A stretch of DNA of 64,000 nt from Arcobacter_B sp049472135. GTDB lineage: Bacteria; Campylobacterota; Campylobacteria; Campylobacterales; Arcobacteraceae. Positions 43,041-52,964 of this stretch are shown piece by piece; the stretch's first letter is position 1, and every line of letters starts with the position of its first letter. The stretch is taken from NCBI RefSeq assembly GCF_049472135.1, contig NZ_JBMOVV010000003.1:247624-311623 (forward strand), read 5' to 3'. The position numbers were made by a program, and so were the translations under genes. A model generated the notes under the pieces. That model saw only the letters and a program-made list of their open reading frames with translations, was not told the origin of the DNA and did no database searches.

Positions 43041-43399
43041 TACTCTTCTTCTTTTCTATCTTTTTTTATTTTAGCAAATAGCGCTTCAATATTTCTTGAT
43101 TGTTCTAATGAAGTATCATTTACAAATTTGAAATTGGGACATTTATACCAACCTGTACTTGCTAAAACATGTGATTTTATTCTACCATTAGCCTTTTTTA
43201 AAAGTGAAATAAGTTGATTAATTTCATTTTTCTCATAATCACTTCCATCAAAATAAACAGTAGCATCATATTTACCATTTTTACAGTTTACAGCTGTAAT
43301 TGGTAATGATCTTATTCTTTCATCAGCCATACTTGATAGAGCTTCAGGAATAAGCTCCATAAGTAAAGATTCTGTTCTTTGTAGGTTAATACTTTTCAT
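43040..43399 (-). CDS. rbfA: Ribosome-binding factor A
   Basis: This 119-aa KH-like protein binds the 30S late in assembly. It begins INLQRTESLLMELIPEALS and ends with a charged tail (AKIKKDRKEEE). The family core is recognisable but weakly conserved. Single-base overlaps with infB and rimP show coupling. Confidence 0.88.
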   Translation of the reverse strand: MKSINLQRTESLLMELIPEALSSMADERIRSLPITAVNCKNGKYDATVYFDGSDYEKNEINQLISLLKKANGRIKSHVLASTGWYKCPNFKFVNDTSLEQSRNIEALFAKIKKDRKEEE

Positions 43400-46068
43400 T
43401 ATTTATCGTCAATAGAAACTTTTTCTTCAATTTGGATAAATGTTTCTACGAAGTCACCAACTTGAATGTCATTAAACTTCTCAAACATAACACCACACTC
43501 ATAACCATTAGATACTTCTTTAACATCATCTTTAAATCTTTTAAGTGATGAAATTTTACCAGTATATGTAACAACACCATCTCTAATGATTCTTGCCATT
43601 CCACCTCTGATTACTTTACCATCAGTTACAATACATCCTGCAACAGTTCCAACTTTTGGAACAACAAATGTATCTCTAACTTCTGCTTGACCAGTATTCT
43701 CTTCTCTAATAATTCCACTCATCATACCAGATAATGTATCTTTAATATCATCTAATAAGTCATAGATAATTGAGTAAGTATTAATTGTAATACCATCTGC
43801 TTTTGCTTTATTTTTAACGCTTCCTGTAGGTCTTACATTAAATCCTAAGATAATACATCCCTCAGAAGCACTTGCAAGAACTAAATCTGATTCTGTAATA
43901 CCACCAACAGCAGCATGTACAACTTTTACTTTTACTTCATCATTAGCGATTTTTTCTAAAGAACCTTTAATAGCTTCAAGTGATCCACCAACATCAGTTT
44001 TAATAATTACTGGAAGTTGTTTAATCTTACCTTCTGCAATTAATCCACTCATCTCTTCTAATGAAACTTTTGTAGATTTAGATAATTCTTTAGCTCTTTC
44101 ATGTTCAGCTCTCTTAGTAGCAATATCTCTTGCTTCTTTATCTGAATCTTGTGCAACCATGATTGCACCAGCAGCTGGAACTTCATTTAATCCAAGAACA
44201 GAACCAGTTTCTGAAAGACCTAATTCTTTTACAGGTTTACCCATATCATTAGTGATTGCTTTAACTCTACCATATGTAGTATCACAAACAATATTATCAC
44301 CAATTCTTAATGTACCATTTTGAACAATAATAGTTGCAACTGGTCCTCTACCCTTTTCAAGTTGTGATTCAACTACTGTAGCTTTTGCTTTTGCAGTAGG
44401 ATCAGCTTGAAGTTCTAAAATTTCTGCTTGAAGTAAGATGTTTTCTAATAAATCATCAATTCCCGCACCTGTTTTTGCAGATACTCCAATAAACTCAATT
44501 TCTCCACCCCAATCAACAGGAGTCATATCTCTCTCTGCCATTTGAGATTTAACCATATCCATATTTGCTGCTTCTTTATCAATCTTATTTACAGCAACAA
44601 TAATTGGACAACCAGAAGCTTTTGCATGAGAAATAACTTCTTCTGTTTGTTGTTTAACACCATCATCAGCAGCAACAACAATAATCACAATATCAGTTAC
44701 ACTTGCACCTCTAGCTCTCATAGCTGAGAAAGCGGCGTGACCTGGTGTATCTACAAATGTAATTTTCTCACCATTTTTTTCTACTGTATAAGATGAAATA
44801 TGTTGAGTAATTCCACCTGCTTCACCTGCAGCAACTTTTGATTCTCTAATTTTATCAAGAAGAGATGTTTTACCATGATCAACGTGTCCCATGATAGTAA
44901 CCACTGGTGGTCTACTTTCAAAGTTAGAATCATCAATCTCTTCATCATGGTATTCTTCAACATAATTAGCATCTTCAAGTGCGTCTTTTACAGTAACTTC
45001 AATACCAAACTCTTCACCAAGAATCTCTAATTCATCTTGTTTTAAGAAGTCATTTTTAGTAACCATCATTCCTAAACCAAATAAAACAGTGATTACCTCT
45101 GCTGCTGATTTTCCACAAGCTTCAGCAAATTCGTATACTCTGATATCTTCAGGAATTGTTACCTCTGTAATTTCTACATTTTCAACATCTTTTCTAACTT
45201 TTTTCTTTCTTTTTCTTCTTTTTAAACCTTGTGGTCTATTTCCAAATGCAGCTGGTTTAGAACCTCTTGCTTGTTTGTTTTGATTGTTATTAGCTTTTGG
45301 TTCATCAAAAAGTTTTGAAGTATCAGATAAATCCATATCAAGTAATACAACTTCTTCACCTAATAATGAATCTGTTGATGTATTAGAGAAATCATCAGTA
45401 TCTCTGTTAACTTCAAGTTTTTTTCCATGATCATGAGTTTTAGCTGGTTGTTTTTTCTTTTTAGCTTTTGACTTTTTAGCTTCATCATTTGCTTTTAATT
45501 CTGCAGTAGTTTTAGTATCTTCTTTATCAGAACCAAGAATTTCACTTAGTGATTTCATTTTTGGTTTTTCAGTTACTTGAGTTGGAGTAACTATTTCTTC
45601 TTTTACTTCAGGTCTTGGTTTCTTTTTCTTAATAATCTTAAGACCTCTTCTTTTAGGAATAATTTTCTTTGGTTTATTCTCTACTACTTTTGTTTCTTCT
45701 TTTTCTTCTGTTTGAGTTTTTTCTACACTTGTTGTAGGTTTAGATATAGCTTCTTCTTTTTCTTCAGTCTTTTTAACTTCAACTGCTTTAGGTGCTTCTT
45801 CTTTTTTCTCTTCTTCTTTTGAGTCTTTTTCTACAGCTTTCTCAACTTTTTTTACTGTAGGTTTTTTTTGTACCGGTGCTGCTTTTTTTGCAAGTCTTTT
45901 ACTCTTACCGGTCATTATATAGTTTGCAATTTCTTCTGCATCTTCGTAAGAAACTGCACTTTGAGGCGATTTAAGTTCAATATTTAAATCTTTTGCTTTC
46001 GTTATTACTTCTTGGCTGCTCGCCCCTGCCTCATCTGCAATTTCATAAACTCTTACTTTATCTGACAT
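43399..46068 (-). CDS. infB: Translation initiation factor IF-2
   Basis: This 889-aa GTPase places initiator tRNA on the ribosome. A long lysine/glutamate-rich, low-complexity N-terminus (about residues 60-290) precedes the G domain, which has G1 GHVDHGKTSLLDKI near residue 394, G3 DTPGHAAF and G4 NKID. Beta-barrel and C-terminal tRNA-binding domains follow. Long frames on the opposite strand over the Lys-rich part are shadows. Confidence 0.97.
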   Translation of the reverse strand: MSDKVRVYEIADEAGASSQEVITKAKDLNIELKSPQSAVSYEDAEEIANYIMTGKSKRLAKKAAPVQKKPTVKKVEKAVEKDSKEEEKKEEAPKAVEVKKTEEKEEAISKPTTSVEKTQTEEKEETKVVENKPKKIIPKRRGLKIIKKKKPRPEVKEEIVTPTQVTEKPKMKSLSEILGSDKEDTKTTAELKANDEAKKSKAKKKKQPAKTHDHGKKLEVNRDTDDFSNTSTDSLLGEEVVLLDMDLSDTSKLFDEPKANNNQNKQARGSKPAAFGNRPQGLKRRKRKKKVRKDVENVEITEVTIPEDIRVYEFAEACGKSAAEVITVLFGLGMMVTKNDFLKQDELEILGEEFGIEVTVKDALEDANYVEEYHDEEIDDSNFESRPPVVTIMGHVDHGKTSLLDKIRESKVAAGEAGGITQHISSYTVEKNGEKITFVDTPGHAAFSAMRARGASVTDIVIIVVAADDGVKQQTEEVISHAKASGCPIIVAVNKIDKEAANMDMVKSQMAERDMTPVDWGGEIEFIGVSAKTGAGIDDLLENILLQAEILELQADPTAKAKATVVESQLEKGRGPVATIIVQNGTLRIGDNIVCDTTYGRVKAITNDMGKPVKELGLSETGSVLGLNEVPAAGAIMVAQDSDKEARDIATKRAEHERAKELSKSTKVSLEEMSGLIAEGKIKQLPVIIKTDVGGSLEAIKGSLEKIANDEVKVKVVHAAVGGITESDLVLASASEGCIILGFNVRPTGSVKNKAKADGITINTYSIIYDLLDDIKDTLSGMMSGIIREENTGQAEVRDTFVVPKVGTVAGCIVTDGKVIRGGMARIIRDGVVTYTGKISSLKRFKDDVKEVSNGYECGVMFEKFNDIQVGDFVETFIQIEEKVSIDDK

Positions 46069-46333
46069 CTGCTAAAATCTCCTTAAGTTGTAGAACATAC
46101 TTATCTTTATTTTTACACTCTCTACATAGTGCGTTTTCAAATCTTTTATAATCTTTTTGATTAAGATCTTGTTGTACTTTTTCTATACAAGTACTACAAA
46201 GGTAAAAGCTTCTACCTTTGTGATTGTATAACACAATCTTTTTTTCTTCACATTTTAACCTTAACAACTGTTTTTGTTCAAATTTACCTCTACAAAAAAC
46301 ACAAGTTCTTAAAGTTTTTTTCGAATTAGCCAA
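46058..46333 (-). CDS. YlxR-like RNA-binding protein (DUF448)
   Basis: This 91-aa protein has the DUF448 pattern: RTCVFCRGKFEQKQLLRL near the N-terminus, then a GRSFYLC strand and further cysteines. The CxxC pairs (CVFC, CSTC) suggest metal binding. The start is TTG. It overlaps infB by 11 nt, the usual ylxR-infB order. Confidence 0.85.
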   Translation of the reverse strand: MANSKKTLRTCVFCRGKFEQKQLLRLKCEEKKIVLYNHKGRSFYLCSTCIEKVQQDLNQKDYKRFENALCRECKNKDKYVLQLKEILADVR

Positions 46334-46369
46334 TGATTATACCTAAAATATACTTATTTATCAAAAAAC

Positions 46370-47251
46370 TTATAAATCTATCTTAACACCAACATTATCA
46401 AAGTCACTTGTAAATACTTTGAAATGAGCGAATCTATTCTTTAATGCTTTTTCAATTCTCTTTGCATCATCTGCATAACAAATAGAAAATAGTGTTGAAC
46501 CTGAACCTGATAATGTACTCATTAATGCACCATTTCTTAATGCAGTTTTTTGTACATCAAATAGTTCTGGCATCTGTTTCATTCTATATTTTTGGTGAAC
46601 TTTATCCATAGATGCACTTCTTAACATTTTCCAGTCTTCACTCATAAATGCTGCTGTTAACAACGATGAATGTGAAATATTAAAAATAACATCATCTTTT
46701 GAGTATTTAAATGGTAATGTTTTTCTTGATAACTGTGTAGAAATAGGTCTATTTGGAACAACAATTACTGCTTTTAATGTTTTTGGTATTGCTTTGTTAA
46801 TATATTTAACTTCATTGTCTTGTACAGTTGCAACATTAAATCCACCCATTACAGCTGGTGTAATATTATCAGGATGATTTTCATAAGCTAAAGCTAAATT
46901 CAATAACTTATTTTTATCTAATTTTATCCCTTCAATTGCATAAGCACTAGCAATTGCAGAAACAATTACAGCAGAAGAACTTCCTAAACCTCTTGATAGA
47001 GGAATTTCATTAAAAAATTCAAATCTAAAATGTCTTTTCTTTTGAGACAAATTATGATAAAAATCATTAAAAATAGAGATAAACATATTGTTATCTTTTA
47101 ATACGGGATTATTAGCCCCCTCACCTTTTAATGATACACTATGAAATTTTGATGGTCTAATAATTACTTGGTTTTTCATAGTAATTGCAATACCTAGTGA
47201 ATCAAAACCAGGTCCTAAGTTTGCACTAGTAGCAGGAACGCTTACTTTCAT
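46370..47251 (-). CDS. thrB: Homoserine kinase
   Basis: This 293-aa GHMP kinase makes O-phosphohomoserine for ThrC. Motif 1 is VPATSANLGPGFDSLGIA at the N-terminus, motif 2 is PLSRGLGSSSAVIVSAIASA near residues 88-107, and the C-terminal MSTLSGSGSTLFSICY is present. It follows the tsaB-like gene by 10 nt. Confidence 0.95.
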   Translation of the reverse strand: MKVSVPATSANLGPGFDSLGIAITMKNQVIIRPSKFHSVSLKGEGANNPVLKDNNMFISIFNDFYHNLSQKKRHFRFEFFNEIPLSRGLGSSSAVIVSAIASAYAIEGIKLDKNKLLNLALAYENHPDNITPAVMGGFNVATVQDNEVKYINKAIPKTLKAVIVVPNRPISTQLSRKTLPFKYSKDDVIFNISHSSLLTAAFMSEDWKMLRSASMDKVHQKYRMKQMPELFDVQKTALRNGALMSTLSGSGSTLFSICYADDAKRIEKALKNRFAHFKVFTSDFDNVGVKIDL

Positions 47252-47261
47252 CTATTTCCTT

Positions 47262-47714
47262 TTAAACAGCAGGCAAATTATAAATTGGTAATGTCTGTTT
47301 ATTAAAATTTATTTTATCTATACTCGTAGGTAATTCAAAGTCGCGAATTATACAATCTTTTTCTAAAAAGTCTACTTTAATTTCATTTTTATCTAAAATA
47401 AAGTATTTTTTGCCTAACGCTTTTATTGGAGAGTTTTCATTAAATTCAAAACCACTACAAGCTCTAAATTCAATATTATTTGTAATGCTAATTGTTTTTA
47501 AGAATACATAAGAAACTTTAATAGCCATATATGACCCTGGAGTATTCACATAATTTAATCTATCAATTTTATACTCTTTTAAAATATTTTGAAATATTTC
47601 TGGAAGTAAGTCAGAAGTTTTTCCTTCTAACTTATACTCTTTTATCAAGTTTTGATTTTCATAAATACCTATTAAAATAGGATTTGAGATACTAATAACT
47701 AAAACCTCAGTCAA
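47262..47714 (-). CDS. tsaB: TsaB-like tRNA threonylcarbamoyladenosine factor, short form
   Basis: This 150-aa protein resembles the N-terminal half of TsaB, an ASKHA-fold partner of TsaD and TsaE in t6A37 synthesis. The segment YVNTPGSYMAIKVSYVFLK corresponds to the TsaB GPGSFTGLRIG region, with the glycines partly lost. Typical TsaB has about 220-230 aa, so the C-terminal half is missing or shrunk. The start is TTG with AGGA upstream. It lies between lpxC and thrB. Confidence 0.7.
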   Translation of the reverse strand: MTEVLVISISNPILIGIYENQNLIKEYKLEGKTSDLLPEIFQNILKEYKIDRLNYVNTPGSYMAIKVSYVFLKTISITNNIEFRACSGFEFNENSPIKALGKKYFILDKNEIKVDFLEKDCIIRDFELPTSIDKINFNKQTLPIYNLPAV

Positions 47715-47723
47715 TTTTTTGTC

Positions 47724-48629
47724 CTAAACTTCAACTTTTGAATAAGCAAGTTCAAATACTTCTGCTTCTTCATTTGCTTCTTCTAAATCTATTATTTCAT
47801 AGTTTTCTTCATTGCTATATAGTTCTTTTGTTAATAGGTGATTTAAGTGATGACTACCAGCAATTGCATCGTATTCACCAACCATCGTATAACCAAGTAA
47901 AGCCATATCGCCAATTGCATCTAAGATTTTATGTCTTACAAATTCATCATTGTATCTCAAACCTTCTGGATTTAATACTTTAGATTGGTCAAGTACAATA
48001 GCATTTTCCATAGAACCACCTTTTGCAAGGCCTATACTTCTTAAATATTGTACTTCATGTAAAAAACCAAATGTTCTTGCTCTACTGATATTCTCTTTGT
48101 ATTCAGCAATAGAATAATCAAAGTGAAAGTTTTGTTCACCAATTGCAGGATGGTCAAAAGAGATCTGGAAATCATAAATGATTCTATTTGAAGGTTTTAA
48201 GCAAACTCTTTTACCTTCAGGAGTTGTAACTTCAACTTCTTTTTTTACTTTTATTGCTTTTTTAGATTTGTCAAGCTCTTTTATACCAGCTTCTTCGATT
48301 AGCATACAGTAACCTGATGAACTTCCATCTAGTACTGGAACTTCATCATTATCAATTACAACTCTTAAGTTATCAATACCATAAGCATAAACAGCTGATA
48401 ATAAATGCTCAATTGTAGAAACAACTACATCATCTTTTCCAATTACAGTTGCCATTTTAGTATCAACTACATTTGCTATTTCTAGTGGAATTGTAACTCC
48501 CGCATCAACTCTATAAAAAACTATTCCCATATCAGAGTCTAGGGGTTCAAGTCTCATCTTAACTGGAACTCCTTTATGTAATCCAACTCCTACTATTTCA
48601 ACACTTTTAGCTATTGTTCTTTGTTTCAT
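47724..48629 (-). CDS. lpxC: UDP-3-O-acyl-N-acetylglucosamine deacetylase LpxC
   Basis: This 301-aa zinc amidase carries out the committed step of lipid A synthesis. The zinc site histidine is in STIEHLLSAVYAYGIDNLRV near residues 75-94. HKILDAIGDMALLG and AGSHHLNHLLTKEL supply the rest of the site. It overlaps the M23 peptidase gene by 4 nt. Confidence 0.96.
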   Translation of the reverse strand: MKQRTIAKSVEIVGVGLHKGVPVKMRLEPLDSDMGIVFYRVDAGVTIPLEIANVVDTKMATVIGKDDVVVSTIEHLLSAVYAYGIDNLRVVIDNDEVPVLDGSSSGYCMLIEEAGIKELDKSKKAIKVKKEVEVTTPEGKRVCLKPSNRIIYDFQISFDHPAIGEQNFHFDYSIAEYKENISRARTFGFLHEVQYLRSIGLAKGGSMENAIVLDQSKVLNPEGLRYNDEFVRHKILDAIGDMALLGYTMVGEYDAIAGSHHLNHLLTKELYSNEENYEIIDLEEANEEAEVFELAYSKVEV

Positions 48630-50014
48630 TTAGTATCTATCACTTTCTTCGCTTGATTTAATATTTTCTTTACATTTATATCTATCCACTTACTATCCAT
48701 CCATTCTAAAGGATTTACTTCTAATCCTTGAACTAGCATACCAAAGTGAAGATGATCGCCAAATACAGCTCCTGTTGATCCTGTATTTGCTATATGTTGA
48801 TTTGCATTAACATAATCTTTTAATTCAACATTTAATCTACTTGTATGTGCATATAAACTTGATAAACCAAATCCATGGTCAATTATTGCTGTATGTCCAT
48901 AAATTCCTAGATAATCTTTGAATATAACTTTTCCTGGATTAGTAACGTAAATTTTCGCATTTCTAATACTAGCCCAATCCATTCCTAAGTGCCATGCTTC
49001 ATCAATTTTACTTCCATTATAAAAGTAGTGTCTTCTCTCAGCATATTTAGAGAATGTTTTTGAACCTCTTAATTGTTTAAAAGAATCTAAATCAAAACTT
49101 GACACCATCGAATAATCTAAACTCTGTCTTGATACATCTTTTATTGTTTTAACATTTTGAGCTCTTAAATCTTTATTTGTTGCAACAAATGCTTCTGCTA
49201 CACCATCTGGAATATCATACCCACTTTTAGAAAGTACATTTTTACTAACTTTTTCAACAAAATCTTTTGATATTTTTATATCATCAACTTTTACATTTAA
49301 GCTTTTTATATAATAAGGTACTTTAGTCGTTGTTCTGTTTCCTGCTTTATCAATAGCAACTAAATTAACTCTTTTAAACTCTTCAATTGTTACAGGCCAA
49401 GCTATAATTGCCATATAAAAATTCTTTTTGTAAAAAGGAATTAATTCAAATCTTTCTTCATCATTAAAAGATATATAAAAATCTTTTAAATTTTCATCTC
49501 TTACTTCAACAACAACTGTTGCACTTCCACCTTGTCTTATTAAATATGAGTTATTAATTACATTAGCAACAGGATTTTTTCTATCAATATCTATTATAAT
49601 ATCTTCTCTAGTTACATTTCCATTAAAAAAATTCCATTTACTACTATCAACAACTTCAGTTTTTAAAACTATTTGACTAGGTGCAGTTTGAAGTCTGTTA
49701 AATTTTGGAGGAATAACCTCTATAACAATCTCTTTTCCATTATTACTTAAAATTTTAGTTTCTAACTTTTTTAACTCTTTTCCATCAGAATAAGCTATTT
49801 TATAAGATTTAATATCATTATCATCAGTAAACTTTATCTGTAATGGATTTTTAAAATTCCAAAACTTATCAGCAGTAAACTGAATCTTTGGTGCATTCTT
49901 CTCAAATGTTGGAGATAAAAAAACAAAGGCTGCAATAGCCACTATTAAAAGAACAACAATATATATTAATAATTTTTTAACTTTATTACCCTTTTTTCTA
50001 TTTATAAAACTCAA
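48626..50014 (-). CDS. M23 (LytM) family peptidoglycan metalloendopeptidase
   Basis: This 462-aa protein starts with a basic segment and a membrane anchor (LLIYIVVLLIVAIAAFVFL). A long periplasmic region follows, then a C-terminal LytM domain with zinc residues in WHLGMDWAS and DHLHFGML. It probably cleaves peptide cross-links; related Campylobacterota M23 proteins shape the cell, but that is not shown here. The start is TTG with AAAGGAAA upstream. It overlaps both neighbours. Confidence 0.88.
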   Translation of the reverse strand: MSFINRKKGNKVKKLLIYIVVLLIVAIAAFVFLSPTFEKNAPKIQFTADKFWNFKNPLQIKFTDDNDIKSYKIAYSDGKELKKLETKILSNNGKEIVIEVIPPKFNRLQTAPSQIVLKTEVVDSSKWNFFNGNVTREDIIIDIDRKNPVANVINNSYLIRQGGSATVVVEVRDENLKDFYISFNDEERFELIPFYKKNFYMAIIAWPVTIEEFKRVNLVAIDKAGNRTTTKVPYYIKSLNVKVDDIKISKDFVEKVSKNVLSKSGYDIPDGVAEAFVATNKDLRAQNVKTIKDVSRQSLDYSMVSSFDLDSFKQLRGSKTFSKYAERRHYFYNGSKIDEAWHLGMDWASIRNAKIYVTNPGKVIFKDYLGIYGHTAIIDHGFGLSSLYAHTSRLNVELKDYVNANQHIANTGSTGAVFGDHLHFGMLVQGLEVNPLEWMDSKWIDINVKKILNQAKKVIDTK

Positions 50015-50984
50015 AAATTTCCTTTATTACTAAATTTTTTGCTTCTTGTTCATCTATTGTATCTATAGTACAACCAGCAGCATTTAAGTGTCCTCCACCA
50101 TCAAAACTTGAAGCAATTCTTGCCACATCAAATTTTCCTTTTGATCGTAAAGAGACTCTTGTAGTATTATTTACTACTCTAACAAAAAAAGCGACTCTTA
50201 CAATTGCCATACTCATAATCATATCTAAAGCATCTTCACAATCTCTATTGTGAGCTCCTGTTTGTTTAAACCACTCTTCTTTAGCATAAATAGACGCAAC
50301 TTCACCTTCTTTGTAAAGTTCTAAACTATTTAATACCTTAGGTATGATTCTATATTTAGCTAAAGAGTCCCTTCTTAAAAGCTTATTTGCTATTGCAGAT
50401 GGACTAGCACCACATTGAACTAAAAAGTTAACTTTATCAAAAGTCAACTCATCACATCTTCCAAGAGAAAATGCCAATGAATCATCATATATACCAACAT
50501 AAAGTGCAGTTGCTGAATTTTTTGTAATATATAATCCATTATGTTTAAAAAAATCATATACTATTTCAGCCGTAGAACTTTTCATAGGATCAACTATATT
50601 TACTGTTCCAAAACTATTATTTGATTTATGATGATCAAAATTAATAAGTGGAATACTAGGATCTAACTCAAAGCCCAATCTCTTATAAGTTCCACAATCT
50701 ACAGATATAGCTAAATCAAAAAACTTAGGTAATTGATCTGTAATTTTGTCAAACCTTTCAATAAAATTTAAATTCTCTGGTAAATCAGAACTAACATTAA
50801 ATACTTTATGTTTAATTCTATTTTCATGAAAGAGATTTGAAAGTGCTAATGCTGAGCCAATTGAATCAGGGTCAGGATTTACATGAGTAATAATAAGAAC
50901 ATATTTACTCTTTTCAATTAAATCTAAGGCTTTTGTATAATCAGCCATATCTATTTTATTACTTACAATAAAATCCTTCTTCAA
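49998..50984 (-). CDS. DHH/DHHA1 family phosphoesterase (NrnA-like)
   Basis: This 328-aa cytoplasmic enzyme has the metal motifs THVNPDPDSIGSALAL near residues 33-48, VDCGTYKRLG, NFDHHKSNN near 114-122 and the DHHA1 SFDGGGHLNAAGC. NrnA-like enzymes degrade nano-RNA and pAp and may act on cyclic dinucleotide products. Given the GGDEF cyclase in the same window, that is tempting but unproven. The start is TTG after AAAGGAGA. It overlaps the peptidase gene by 17 nt. Confidence 0.88.
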   Translation of the reverse strand: MKKDFIVSNKIDMADYTKALDLIEKSKYVLIITHVNPDPDSIGSALALSNLFHENRIKHKVFNVSSDLPENLNFIERFDKITDQLPKFFDLAISVDCGTYKRLGFELDPSIPLINFDHHKSNNSFGTVNIVDPMKSSTAEIVYDFFKHNGLYITKNSATALYVGIYDDSLAFSLGRCDELTFDKVNFLVQCGASPSAIANKLLRRDSLAKYRIIPKVLNSLELYKEGEVASIYAKEEWFKQTGAHNRDCEDALDMIMSMAIVRVAFFVRVVNNTTRVSLRSKGKFDVARIASSFDGGGHLNAAGCTIDTIDEQEAKNLVIKEIFEFYK

Positions 50985-51046
50985 CCCGTCTCCTTTTGCT
51001 TAGCTTTTTATTCTATTAAACTTGTAATAACAGAAAGTTAACAATA

Positions 51047-51868
51047 TTAGTCAAATTTCATTGAGAAATCTAACCAAGTTGCTTGATGTATTATACTACC
51101 ACTACTAATAGCATCAACACCTGTTTTTGCATAAGTTTGGATAGTTTCAAGATTTATATTACCACTTGCTTCTAATAAAATATGAGGATAGTTCTTATCT
51201 CTATATTTTACTACTTCTTTAATTTGCTCAGGAGTCATATTATCACACATAATAATGTCAGCACCTGCATCCATAGCTTCTTCTACTTGAGCAAATGTTT
51301 CACACTCTATTTCAATTTTTGTAACCCATGAAATTCTTTTTCTTGCTTTTTTTATAAACTCTTTTAAGTCTTTAATAGTTCTTAAGTGAGTATCTTTAAG
51401 CATTAAACAATCATCAAGACCAAGTCTGTGGTTGATAGCACCACCTACTCTACTTGCATACTTTTCAAAATCTCTTAATTGTGGTCTTGTTTTTCTTGTA
51501 TCAAGTAAAACAACATCTTCACCTTCTAAAAGCTTTGCATATTTATTTGCCATTGTTGCAATACCTGATGCATGTTGAAGTAGGTTTAAAAAAGTTCTTT
51601 CAGATGATAAAAGAATTGAAGCTTTACCTTCAAGTTCTGCAATAACTTCACCTGCTTTAATAGGATCACCATCTCTTTTTAAAAACTTACAATCAAACTT
51701 TTCAGTTCTTGCTAGTACTTTTGCATATTGAATTCCTGCAACTATACCATCTGATTTAGAAATAGCTCTAGCTGTAAATCTACCTTTTGGAGCAACATCA
51801 AAGAATAAATCCCCTCTACCATTATCTTCAATGATAGCATTCTTAACAAATTTTTTTATGTTTATCAT
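51047..51868 (-). CDS. nadC: Nicotinate-nucleotide pyrophosphorylase NadC
   Basis: This 273-aa enzyme converts quinolinate to nicotinate mononucleotide. Motifs are DTRKTRPQLRDFEKYA near residues 119-134, GGAINHRLGLDDCLMLKDTH, IEIECETF and the late EASGNINLETI. It overlaps nadA by 4 nt, so NAD synthesis genes are coupled. Confidence 0.95.
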   Translation of the reverse strand: MINIKKFVKNAIIEDNGRGDLFFDVAPKGRFTARAISKSDGIVAGIQYAKVLARTEKFDCKFLKRDGDPIKAGEVIAELEGKASILLSSERTFLNLLQHASGIATMANKYAKLLEGEDVVLLDTRKTRPQLRDFEKYASRVGGAINHRLGLDDCLMLKDTHLRTIKDLKEFIKKARKRISWVTKIEIECETFAQVEEAMDAGADIIMCDNMTPEQIKEVVKYRDKNYPHILLEASGNINLETIQTYAKTGVDAISSGSIIHQATWLDFSMKFD

Positions 51869-52854
51869 ACTTCAAACATCCTTTCTAGTGCTATTCTTGC
51901 ATATTTTACAGTCTCTTCATCTACAAAAATTTCATTCTCTTTTGAAATATTGTCATCTTTAATAGATTTTAAAGTATTGTAAACATCTTCTAAAGTAGTT
52001 TCATTCATAGTTGGACACTCTGGTTTAGTAGAGCTTAAAATATATGTATTTTTTTCTCTTAATCTATTTACCATATTAAACTCCGTTCCAACTGCAATCT
52101 TTTGATCTTCAGGTAAACCTTTAATATAAGTAATTAATTGAGAAGTTGATCCTACAAAGTCAGCTTCATCACAAATTGCAGGGTCACACTCTGGGTGAAC
52201 TGCTATTAAAATATCTGGATATTTATTTCTATAGAACTCAATATCTTCTACTGTAAACTGCTGGTGTACTGAACAAAATCCGTTATAACAAATAATATCA
52301 GCCTCTTTTAAATCACTTCCATCACCAACAACTGCTGATTTTAGATTTAATGATTTTGCAAAATTTTGACCTAAACATCTATCTGGAACAAAGAATATCT
52401 TTTTTCCTGATTGTAAACCTTTTTCAATAATTTTGTAAGCATTTGATGAAGTACAAACCATCCCACCCATTTCACCAACTCTTGCTTTTACTCTTGCACT
52501 TGAGTTAATATATGTAATAGGTAAAATATCTTCATTTGGTATTCCAGCATCATTTATCTGCTTTAAATTCTGCTCATAATAACCTTCATCAATCATTCTT
52601 GCCATTGCACAACATGCAATTTTTGGCATTAAAACTCTTTTATTAGGATCAAGTACTTTAACACTCTCACCCATAAAACCTACACCACAAAATACAATAA
52701 ACTTTGAGTCTGTTAATTTTGCTTTTTTTGCAAGTTCTAAAGAGTCACCTGTAATATCTGCTAATTCAAAAACTTCATCTCTTTGGTAAAAGTGAGCTAC
52801 AAGTGTTACATCTAGCTCCTCTTTAAGCTTTATTATCTCTTCTTTTAAATTCAA
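51865..52854 (-). CDS. nadA: Quinolinate synthase NadA
   Basis: This 329-aa 4Fe-4S enzyme joins iminoaspartate and DHAP. Cluster cysteines are in VFCGVGFMGES, GGMVCTSSNA and TKPECPTMNE, and HPECDPAICD is also conserved. The start is TTG with GAAGG upstream. nadB is not in the window. Confidence 0.96.
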   Translation of the reverse strand: MNLKEEIIKLKEELDVTLVAHFYQRDEVFELADITGDSLELAKKAKLTDSKFIVFCGVGFMGESVKVLDPNKRVLMPKIACCAMARMIDEGYYEQNLKQINDAGIPNEDILPITYINSSARVKARVGEMGGMVCTSSNAYKIIEKGLQSGKKIFFVPDRCLGQNFAKSLNLKSAVVGDGSDLKEADIICYNGFCSVHQQFTVEDIEFYRNKYPDILIAVHPECDPAICDEADFVGSTSQLITYIKGLPEDQKIAVGTEFNMVNRLREKNTYILSSTKPECPTMNETTLEDVYNTLKSIKDDNISKENEIFVDEETVKYARIALERMFEV

Positions 52855-52889
52855 AATAAACCTTCAATAAAACATATTTAAATGATAAT

Positions 52890-52908
52890 ATAACTAAATT
52901 TTAGTTAT
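52890..52908. promoter_or_regulatory. Perfect 9-1-9 palindrome between nadA and plsY
   Basis: ATAACTAAA and TTTAGTTAT flank one base, in the middle of the 110-nt divergent region. The right arm overlaps the predicted plsY -10 box. It is a candidate operator affecting either gene. Confidence 0.45.
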
Positions 52909-52911
52909 AAT
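52906..52911 (+). promoter_or_regulatory. -10 box (TATAAT) for plsY
   Basis: A perfect TATAAT lies 54 nt before the plsY ATG and overlaps the palindrome at 52890-52908. Confidence 0.5.
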
Positions 52912-52964
52912 CCTTTTAACTAATTCGGTGAAAACTCACTACACACAACAAATAAAGGTAATAA

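Noticed and set aside
45577..45822. Phenylalanine-rich open frame opposite the infB N-terminus
   Set aside because: It is the mirror image of the lysine/glutamate-rich IF-2 region, not a membrane protein.
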